From assembly GCA_021372695.1 (NCBI GenBank), contig JAJFTY010000082.1:1-43578 (forward strand): DNA of 43,578 bases, in the 5' to 3' direction. Below are positions 37,529 through 43,578 of this stretch, one piece after another. Both the position numbers and the translations under genes were made by a program. Positions within the stretch are counted from its first letter, which is position 1, and every line of letters begins with the position of its first letter. The DNA is from Deltaproteobacteria bacterium (GTDB lineage: Bacteria > Desulfobacterota > Syntrophia > Syntrophales > UBA5619). The notes under the pieces are model-generated. The model had not been told where the DNA came from. It searched no databases and worked only from the letters and a program-made list of their open reading frames with translations.

Positions 37529-40500
37529 TCATGCCTTCTCGATGTTGACCAGGAAGGACTTGAACTCCGGCGTCTGCGTATTCGCATCGCCGACAAAGGG
37601 CGTGAGCGTGTTGGTCAGGTAGCCCGGCTTGGCCGCGCCCTTGAAACCCCAGTGAAGCGGAATGCCCACATGGTGGAGCTTCTTGCCGTTCACCGTGAGC
37701 GGCGTGAGGCGCTTCGTGACGACGGCGACCGCGATGATCTGGTCGCGCTTCGACCGCACCTTGACCGTGCCGCCGGTTTTGATCCCCTTCTCCGCGGCCA
37801 GTTCCTCGTCGATCTCCACGAACTGCTGCGGCTGCAAGGAAGCGTTGATCTGGCAGTGCTTCGTCCAGAAGTGGAAGTGCTCGGTCAGGCGGTAGGTGGT
37901 GGCGGCATAGGGGAAGTCGGCCGCCTTGCCGAAGGCCTCCCGGTCGCCCTTGAACACGCGCGCGGCGGGGTTGGAGAGCGCCTGCGGATTGGTGTTGAAC
38001 AGGTTGAGGCCGACGGGCGACTCCATAGGCTCGTAGTGCTCCGGGAAAGGCCCGTCCGCCATCTTGTCGACCGCGAAGAAGCGGGCCACCCCTTCGGGGT
38101 TCATGATGAAGGGCCCCATCCCCTCGCCCGGCGGGGAGTCCACCTTGAAGTCCGGAACGTCCGAGCCGACCCAGGCGCTGCCGTTCCACCAGATCTGTCT
38201 GCGCTTCGGGTTCCAGGGCTTCCCGCCGGGGTCGCAGGAGGCCCGGTTGTACTGGATGCGCCGGTTGGCCGGCCAGGACCAGGCCCAGCCCAGCGTCTGG
38301 CCGTTCCCGAAGGGATCGGAGTTGTCCCGGCGGGCCATCATGTTTCCGGCCTGGGTCCAGGCGCCGGAGTAGATCCAGCACCCGCAGGCGGTCGTGCCGT
38401 CGTCCCTGAGCTGGGCGAACCCGTCGAGCTGTTCCCCCGCCTTCCGGATGACCTTCGTCTTGTCCTTGGGGTCCGTGAGATCGACCAGGGCCCTGCCCGA
38501 ATATTCCCGGGCCAGTTCCTCGGACGAGGGGTCGTTCGGGACGCGGTACGGCCAGGTGAGGTTGAGGATCGGATCGGGAAAGGCGCCGCCCTCGGCCCGG
38601 TACAGCTCGCGCAGACGGATGAAGATGCAGGCCATGATCTCCGTCGAGACCTTGGCCTCGCCGGGCGGCTCTGCCCCTTTCCAGTGCCACTGCACCCACC
38701 GCCCGGAATTGACCAGGGAGCCGTCCTCCTCGGCAAAGCAGCCGCAGGGCAGGTTGAAGACGGTGGTCTGGATCTTTGTGGGGTCGACGTCGTTGTAGGG
38801 GCCGAAATTGCGCCAGAACTCGGAGGTCTCGGTGGCCAGGGGGTCCATGATGACCAGGTACTTCAGCCTGGCGAGGGCCTCACCCAGTTTGGCCTTGTTG
38901 GGAAACGCCGCGAGCGCGTTGAATCCCTGGCAGAGATAGCCGTTCATCCGGCCCTGGTGCATATCCTCGAACACCTGCAAGACGTCGTGCGGCTTGTCCA
39001 GTTTGGGCAGCCAGTCGAAGCACCAGTTGTTCTCCCTGGCGGCGGCGTCGCCGAACCACGCCTTCATCAGGCTCATGTGGAACTTCTCATAGTTTTGCCA
39101 GTAGGAGAGTTGGTTCGGCCGGAGCGGTTTGGGGGCGCGCTTCTTGATGTAGGCGGCGTAGTCCGTCTCCGTCTCATTGGGCAGGGTCAGGTAACCGGGC
39201 AGAAGGTCGGAGAGGAGCCCCAAGTCCGTGAGCCCCTGGATGTTGGAATGGCCGCGCAGGGCGTTCATGCCGCCGCCGGAAACGCCGATGTTGCCCAGGA
39301 GAAGCTGCACCATGGCGCCGGTGCGGATCATCTGCGTCCCCAGGGAGTGCTGGGTCCAGCCGAGGGCGTACATGATCGTCATCGACCGGTCGGCCGTGGC
39401 GGTCGAGGCGATCATCTCGGCGACCTTGAGGAACTGCGCCTTCGTGGTCCCGCACACCTTCTCGACCATCTCCGGGGTGTAGCGGCTGTAGTGTTTCTTC
39501 AGGAGTTGATAGACACAGCGTGGATGCTGGAGGGTCGGATCGGTCTTGACGTAGCCGTCCGGACCGAGCTGGTAGTTCCAGGAAGATCGGTCGTAGGTGT
39601 GGGTTTCGCCGTTGTAACCGTTGAAGAGGCCGTTTTCGAAGGAAAAGCCTTCATTGACGAGGAAGGTAAAGTCCGTGTAGGCCTTCACGTAGTCGTGCTG
39701 GATCTTGTCGTTCGTCAGGAGGTAATTGATCACGCCGCCCAGAAAGGCGATGTCGGTGCCGGTGCGGAGCGGCGCGTAGGTGTCGGCGACCGACGCCGAA
39801 CGGGTAAAGCGCGGATCGACGACGATCAGCTTCGCCTTGTTGTGCTTTTTGGCTTCGATCACCCATTTGAAACCGCAGGGATGGGCCTCGGCGGCGTTGC
39901 CGCCCATGATCAGGACCAGGTCCGCATTCTTGATGTCCACCCAGTGGTTGGTCATCGCGCCGCGGCCGTATGTGGGGGCCAGACTGGCCACCGTGGGGCC
40001 GTGTCAGACCCGGGCCTGGTTGTCGAAGGCGAGCATCCCCAAGGCCCGCACGGCCTTGTGAGTCAGGTAGCCGGATTCGTTGCTCGACGCCGATGCCGCC
40101 AGGAACCCCGTCGAGAGCCAGCGGTTCACCGTGGCACCGGCCTCGTTCCTGGCGATGAAATTGGCGTCCCGGTCGGCTTTCATCAACCGGGCGACGCGGT
40201 CGATCGCCTCATCCCAGGAGATGCGCTTCCACTCCTTGGCGCCGGGCTCCCGCACCGCCGGGAACTTGAGCCGGGTTTCGCTGTTGACGAAGTCGAGAAG
40301 CGCCGCCCCCTTCGGACAGAGCGTCCCCCGGTTCACCGGGTGGTCCGGATCGCCTTCGATGTGGATGATGGAGGATTTGGCGTTCTTGGCGCCGTCTCCC
40401 AGGGAGTACATCAAAAGACCGCAGGCCACCGAGCAGTACGGGCAGGTGTTGCGGGTTTCGACAGCCCGCAGCAGCTTGAATTCGCGAACCTCCGCCAGGA

Positions 40501-40591
40501 GCGGAGCGGGCGAAAATCCCATCATGCCCAGAGAAGACCCGGCCAACCCCGCACCGCAAATCTTGAAAAACTGCCGCCGTGATACGTCCAT
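37529..40591 (-). CDS. fdnG: Formate dehydrogenase-N alpha subunit, selenocysteine-containing
   Basis: This 1020-residue periplasmic selenoprotein oxidises formate to CO2 at a molybdenum (or tungsten) bis-MGD site. The frame reads through a TGA at 40004-40006, giving [16 protein letters not shown] with Sec196, the same position as in E. coli FdnG. The start is ATG 40591 with GGGAGAAG ahead. A Tat signal is seen as [15 protein letters not shown]. The [4Fe-4S] ligands are in [11 protein letters not shown] with LCPKGA. Further marks are [18 protein letters not shown] and NVGDAN-type C-terminal [20 protein letters not shown]. Stopping at TGA would give false proteins of 195 and about 820 residues. 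The sequence is closer to the enterobacterial Fdh-N/O than I would expect outside gammaproteobacteria. Confidence 0.97.
39977..39989 (-). promoter_or_regulatory. Putative SECIS stem-loop in fdnG
   Basis: GGCC-AGTCT-GGCC starts 17 bases after the U of the UGA on the mRNA, with outer pairs possible (GUG/CCC side). The loop AGUCU contains the GU that bacterial SelB contacts, and the position matches the E. coli fdnG element (AGU CUU in the same codons). The hairpin is seen directly and the function is inferred from the family. Confidence 0.65.
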
Positions 40592-40645
40592 GGCTTCTCC
40601 CTTCTTCGACAGGCGATTTTCAATCCGTTCTTCGCACAGCACATC

Positions 40646-40663
40646 TATGTCAGTTCTGACATA
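40646..40663. promoter_or_regulatory. Perfect 18-bp palindrome upstream of fdnG, candidate operator
   Basis: TATGTCAG-TT-CTGACATA is a perfect 8-bp inverted repeat with a 2-base centre, 55 bases before the fdnG ATG. The symmetry and size suit a dimeric regulator (TetR- or GntR-like). It is not an FNR or NarL consensus. It directly follows a promoter-like -10, so a bound protein would block or start transcription here. Confidence 0.55.
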
Positions 40664-40691
40664 AACTACGCCACCGGTGCAGCGGGGACAA
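40663..40691 (-). promoter_or_regulatory. Candidate fdnG promoter
   Basis: On the minus strand TTGTCC (40691-40686) and TAGTTT (40668-40663) are separated by exactly 17 bases. Both are partial matches to sigma-70 boxes. The -10 abuts the 18-bp palindrome. A visual match only. Confidence 0.35.
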
Positions 40692-40707
40692 TGGGGACGG
40701 AATGTAA

Positions 40708-40987
40708 GGCTATTGGCAGGAAGAGACTCCCACCCCCGGGTATGAGGCGTACAAGAACAAAGTGAACCCCGTGAAGATGGAGAAAACGGGCGAGGCCGCC
40801 ACCGCGGCGCAGGGCGCCGTGAAGTCGATAGACGCGACGAGCGAAAAGATCGAGGCCTGGACCTGCGTAACTCCCTCCGCAAGAGACGGAGGAGATGGCC
40901 ACGGCCATGAATGGGTTGAAGGGAATCCAAGAAATCGCCTTGGCGGCGATCACGGAACCGGGGATGCCGGAGATCGAACGCGTTTAA
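40708..40987 (+). pseudogene. Possible remnant of a frameshifted gene
   Basis: From 40708 an open frame reads YWQEETPTPGYEAYKNKV and on to TGEAATAAQGAVKSIDATSE, with amphipathic helical character, and then degrades. About 136 bases on, a second frame (shifted by one) reads PQETEEMATAMNGLKGIQEI and ends at a TAA at 40985-40987. The two pieces together look like one helical protein broken by an indel near 40870. No start codon or ribosome site fits, and I do not recognise the parent family. Confidence 0.28.
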
Positions 40988-41466
40988 CTTTTTGCGATGG
41001 CTATCGTGATGGCCTATTGAATGTTTGATGAAACGTGGAAAGCTGAGTCGATCATTTCTGATTATGTCAAGAGGTGAAGTACTTCCTGAAAGAGAGCGTC
41101 CGTCTATTTTACCGTACATGCATTATTTCAAATGGTTATCAACAATAAACATCTTGACTTTTTTACGAGTCAGGCGCACATGAAAAAAAATGAATAAGGC
41201 ATCGTCAATAAGGTAACAACTATTTTGAACCCCTTTTTCTAAGGGTGATGCCATGAAGAGCTTATCGAATCCCCGTCTCTCAAGAAGAGTTCGGGTTTTT
41301 TTGTTTATTGCGGGAATGAAAGGAATAATCTGGAGATGCCCCATGCGAAGGCTCCAGCGGGGATTCTATTCCTCTTTGGAGCCTCTCCCCCGGTTTTCTC
41401 GAGTTATCTTCACCATCATATGAATCGACTAAAATATCTGAAACTGAAAGGAGAAGGAGGCGAACC

Positions 41467-41892
41467 ATGACTACAAATAAGAGGAGAAATTCTTTTACAG
41501 TCATAATCGGACTATGTTTTGCGGTTTTCATATTCACACTGCTGCTCTGCCTGCCGGCATATGCTCAGGACTCAGCGGGCCGCAAAGAGATCAAGCGGGT
41601 AGAATTTTCAGGTACTCCGAACATGGAAGTGATTACCTCCATTTCCGAGTTGAAGCCAGGTGAGGTTCTCCCAGTGCATTTTCATCACGGCATCGAGGCC
41701 GGTACTGTATTGCAAGGTGGGATGGTTCAACCGCCAGGTGCGGATCCAAGAGCATTGCCCACTGGGGCACCAATCATGAATTTACGTGATGTACCACATG
41801 CTGGCTGGAAGGTGGTTGGAGACACAACGATCAAGCTATTCACGGTTCACGTCGTCGATAAGGGCAAACCGCTGTATGATGTGGCAAAGTAG
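41467..41892 (+). CDS. Exported cupin-domain protein
   Basis: This 141-residue protein starts at ATG 41467 behind AGGAGG. Residues about 1-34 are a Sec signal (basic start, hydrophobic core, AYAQD). The mature part is a single small cupin barrel. The first cupin motif is GEVLPVHFHHGIEAGTVLQG, with His residues and a Glu as likely metal ligands, and the second is the TTIKLFTVHVVDKG strand with a His. Such small exported cupins are usually uncharacterised. AT content and codon use differ from the GC-rich core, hinting at transfer. A terminator-like hairpin follows the stop. Confidence 0.85.
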   Translation: MTTNKRRNSFTVIIGLCFAVFIFTLLLCLPAYAQDSAGRKEIKRVEFSGTPNMEVITSISELKPGEVLPVHFHHGIEAGTVLQGGMVQPPGADPRALPTGAPIMNLRDVPHAGWKVVGDTTIKLFTVHVVDKGKPLYDVAK

Positions 41893-41921
41893 CGGTCAAA
41901 CGCTCTGTGAGTCCCGCACTC

Positions 41922-41952
41922 AAAAGGCGGGGTCAGATGGCTCTGCCTTTTT
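41922..41952 (+). terminator. Terminator-like hairpin after the cupin gene
   Basis: AAAAGGC at 41922-41928 pairs with GCCTTTT at 41945-41951, with a 16-base interior containing GGGGTCAG, and the T-run continues for five bases. The stem is short and the loop long, so it may also be a REP-type element. Confidence 0.4.
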
Positions 41953-42133
41953 ATTGCTCTCTACACGCTTGCTTTCTTTCCATATTCATCGAGGTTGAAG
42001 GTTAGCTTATATTGACGATAAGTAGGTGGACATTTTTGCGGATTTGCTGCGGATCGCTCTGTTGATTACCGCTGGAAAGCTGGTGGCGGCATCCACCATG
42101 GATGATTAAGAAGAAATCTGTTAGAGTCGCCGC

Positions 42134-42850
42134 ATGAATCAGACCGATGCTATGACGAAACGCGCAGCCAAGGCCGTTGCCCACTACTGGCAGACCCGGG
42201 CCGCCCAGCGGCAAAAGCAGGAATCGGGCGGGAAGGCCGATCAGGGGTCGCGCAACGCCGTAACGGGCGGGGCTCAGATTGACGGCTTCATCGACTTGTT
42301 CAGTGAGACGATCACCCGCGCCGGAATCCCCGAGCGGTTCATCTTCAGGACAGCCGAGTTGCCCGGCTTCTTCAGGCCGACCACTGTGTGGGACCTTATC
42401 GTCGTTCGCGACCACCGGCTGATCGCCGCCATCAACGCGAGGTCGCAAGCCGGGCCGTCCTTTCGGGACAACTACGATAGCAACACGGAAGAGGCCATGG
42501 GGAACGCCCTCGACTTCTGCGCGGCCTACCGCCAGGAAGCCTATCTCGACATCGCGCAACCCTTTCTCGGCTATTTCTTCATGCTGGAGGATTGCGACGC
42601 CTTCAACCAGCCAGTCGGTGTCCAAGAACCGCATTTCAAGATTCTGCCGGAGTACGACGGCGCCTCCTATATGCGAAGGCACGAGCTGTTCTGCCGGAAA
42701 CTCGTTCTGGATCGATACTACTCGGCTGCCGCCTTCATCACCTCCACCTCGGCAGGCGGCCTCCACGGGGAATTCCGGACGCCCGCCGAGGCCCCCTCCT
42801 TCGCACGCTTTGCGAAGATCCTTGCCGCTCATGCGTCGGTTTGGGCGTGA
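42134..42850 (+). CDS. XhoI/PaeR7I-family type II restriction endonuclease, catalytic residues altered
   Basis: This 238-residue protein matches the XhoI/PaeR7I family (recognition CTCGAG) over its length. It has ADQGSRNAVTGGAQIDGFID near residue 35 and ELPGFFRPTTVWDLIVV around 75-91. Then comes AAINARSQAGPSF, followed by TEEAMGNALDF, and LPEYDGASYMRRHELFCRKL. From memory, active members read AAxEFKSQxGPSFGNN at the third motif, with Glu and Lys of the PD-(D/E)xK centre. Here those positions are Asn101 and Arg103, while Asp87 (WDLIVV) is kept. This predicts little or no cleavage. No methyltransferase gene is within the window on either side. The start ATG 42134 lacks a ribosome site. The family call is firm and inactivity is inferred. 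Confidence 0.88.
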   Translation: MNQTDAMTKRAAKAVAHYWQTRAAQRQKQESGGKADQGSRNAVTGGAQIDGFIDLFSETITRAGIPERFIFRTAELPGFFRPTTVWDLIVVRDHRLIAAINARSQAGPSFRDNYDSNTEEAMGNALDFCAAYRQEAYLDIAQPFLGYFFMLEDCDAFNQPVGVQEPHFKILPEYDGASYMRRHELFCRKLVLDRYYSAAAFITSTSAGGLHGEFRTPAEAPSFARFAKILAAHASVWA

Positions 42851-42882
42851 AACGCTGGGAAGACCCTGCGTGAGCAGTGTCT

Positions 42883-42952
42883 GAAAATGATCGGAGCTGT
42901 CGGTAGAGTCTTAATCAGATTGTATAGATAAGTCGTATAAACGCGTTGATAT
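42883..42952. repeat. 70-bp direct repeat, copy 1
   Basis: From GAAAATGATCGG to TTGATAT. It matches copy 2 at 60 of 70 positions by eye, with a 21-base identical core TCGGTAGAG..AATCAGAT. It begins 33 bases after the endonuclease stop. Confidence 0.75.
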
Positions 42953-43099
42953 TGTTTTCCGATGAGGGCAGTTCGGACATCGGCTTCATCTGCCGCCGGC
43001 CAGGTTTCGCAGGCCATAATCATCTATGCCGGAACCTCTCTGAAGAAGATGCTGGACGAGGCCATCCCCCAGGTGGTAAGAACCAAAAAACTCCGTCAC

Positions 43100-43169
43100 G
43101 AAAATGATCGGGACCGTCGGTAGAGTCTTAATCAGATCGTACAGATAAGTCGTATCAGTGCGCCGATAT
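43100..43169. repeat. 70-bp direct repeat, copy 2
   Basis: From GAAAATGATCGG to CCGATAT, starting 217 bases after copy 1. Differences are scattered transitions without gaps, which suggests an older duplication or a dispersed element rather than a recent tandem copy. The start of the transporter gene lies 154 bases downstream. Confidence 0.75.
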
Positions 43170-43323
43170 GACTCCGAGATAGACGTTCCGGGCGTAACAG
43201 AAGCAACCGGTTCGATTGGAGACTTTGTTCCGGCTGATCGCAGCCTTTCCAATGGTTGGCACCGCGCAACGACGGAGAACGGGCGCCGGTGAATTCATCA
43301 TGAGGATTTCGTAAAGGAACGCA

Positions 43324-43578
43324 ATGTTTGCTGCCGTTTACCGCTGGATAGACGATAACATCCTCGAACTGGGCCGGGAGATGCGGCTCTCCTTCCTGCC
43401 CCCACTCATGGTCTACATGGCCGCCGGGATCTCGGGACTGACCGCCATCGTCGGCACCTTCTTCGTCAAGGAATACCTGGGGCTCCCGGCCTCGTTTCTC
43501 GCCGCCCTCGGCTTTTGGGCCGGCATCCCCTGGGCGCTGAAGATGCCGCTCGGCCATCTGGTGGACCTCATCTGGCGC
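43324..43578 (+). CDS. MFS-type transporter, N-terminal part
   Basis: The gene runs off the right edge with 85 codons visible. The start is ATG 43324 with AAAGGAA eight bases ahead. After a short polar leader (MFAAVYRWIDDNILELGREM) come hydrophobic segments: FLPPLMVYMAAGISGLTAIV and then LGLPASFLAALGFWAGIPWA, followed by KMPLGHLVDLIWR. The last piece has the layout of the first cytoplasmic loop of a major-facilitator protein. The overall pattern recalls BT1/folate-biopterin-like transporters. Substrate cannot be told from the fragment. Confidence 0.7.
   Translation, partial: MFAAVYRWIDDNILELGREMRLSFLPPLMVYMAAGISGLTAIVGTFFVKEYLGLPASFLAALGFWAGIPWALKMPLGHLVDLIWR

Larger units (their letters stand above)
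40592..41466. other. Long gene-poor region between fdnG and the cupin gene
   Basis: These 875 bases hold, from left to right, the fdnG leader with a palindrome and promoter-like pair (40646-40691), a possible decayed coding piece (40708-40987), and an AT-rich stretch (40990-41466) with no convincing gene. At 41271-41302 CCCG.CTCT..AGAG..CGGG is followed by seven T, a weak terminator on the plus strand. At 41430-41435 TAAAAT could be a -10 for the cupin gene. Confidence 0.5.
42851..43323. other. Intergenic region with a 70-bp direct repeat
   Basis: This 473-base gap separates the endonuclease gene from the transporter. It holds two copies of a 70-bp repeat and, between them, a 53-codon open frame from ATG 42962 (YAGTSLKKMLDEAIPQVV region) that may be a gene fragment. 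I see no terminator or promoter of clear quality, apart from the ribosome site of the next gene. Confidence 0.5.

Noticed and set aside
37340..40582. Very long open frame on the plus strand opposite fdnG and fdnH (1080 codons)
   Set aside because: It is the antisense shadow of two well-supported genes in GC-rich DNA. The translation is Arg/Gly/Val/His-rich without domains.
41123..41344. 73-codon minus-strand frame in the AT-rich gap
   Set aside because: No ribosome site or similarity seen; AT-rich noise is the simpler reading.
41252..41425. 57-codon plus-strand frame with a weak ribosome site (MKSLSNPRLS)
   Set aside because: It overlaps a terminator-like hairpin and T-run, has odd codon use and no family signature.
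42851..43323. Integron attC sites or CRISPR repeats in the 70-bp repeat region
   Set aside because: Only two copies, no attC core or palindromic stems of the right form, and spacing too large for CRISPR.
43132..43557. 141-codon minus-strand frame opposite the transporter
   Set aside because: Antisense shadow of the membrane-protein start, which has a ribosome site and hydrophobic segments in the plus frame.

Overview
The window reads as a chromosomal segment of a GC-rich, anaerobic, selenium-using bacterium. Desulfobacterota (old Deltaproteobacteria, for example a Syntrophales-like lineage) is the best guess. The guess rests on gene content: a tungsten-type aldehyde:ferredoxin oxidoreductase with its own ferredoxin, a membrane formate dehydrogenase, NAD malate dehydrogenase, DUF523/DUF1722, DUF3343, and two genes with in-frame UGA codons that must be read as selenocysteine. 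No 16S rRNA or other marker is present, so the taxonomy is inference.

Layout. 1-4755: a partial creatininase-family gene, a small exported protein, a zinc alcohol dehydrogenase, a drug/metabolite exporter, a Dabb protein and selD. 4756-13019: a palindromic intergenic element, a hybrid histidine kinase, threonine synthase, a dockerin-bearing secreted protein and a peptide-type binding lipoprotein. 13203-22529: threonine aldolase, a YihY membrane protein fused to a Crp-like module, DedA, a polymer-forming membrane protein, malate dehydrogenase, a patatin/beta-barrel protein and a second exporter. 22606-32077: a long minus-strand run with AOR and ferredoxin, a small protein, DUF523/DUF1722, DUF3343, a MinD-like ATPase, a PilZ protein, a cysteine desulfurase, RNase E/G and a Sua5/YciO protein. 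32333-35040: a two-gene molybdenum hydroxylase. 35083-40591: fdnG-fdnH-fdnI-fdhE. 40592-43578: AT-richer, gene-poor accessory DNA with a cupin, a decayed XhoI/PaeR7I-type endonuclease, a 70-bp direct repeat and the start of a transporter.

The strongest theme is selenium and redox metabolism. SelD makes selenophosphate and carries selenocysteine at its own catalytic position (TGA at 4702-4704). FdnG is the large selenoprotein that consumes the product (TGA at 40004-40006, residue 196). A cysteine desulfurase and a DUF3343 protein, both of types often found with selenium or sulfur transfer genes, lie in the minus-strand run. selA, selB and selC are not in the window and must be elsewhere. Standard gene calling would cut selD short and split fdnG in two.

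No wholly new multi-gene system stands out. The most unusual items are the YihY-Crp fusion, the endonuclease whose catalytic ExK reads NxR, a perfect 18-bp palindrome in front of fdnG, and the molybdenum hydroxylase large subunit whose Tat signal has lost its twin arginines. No tRNA, rRNA, CRISPR array, prophage or intact insertion sequence was seen.
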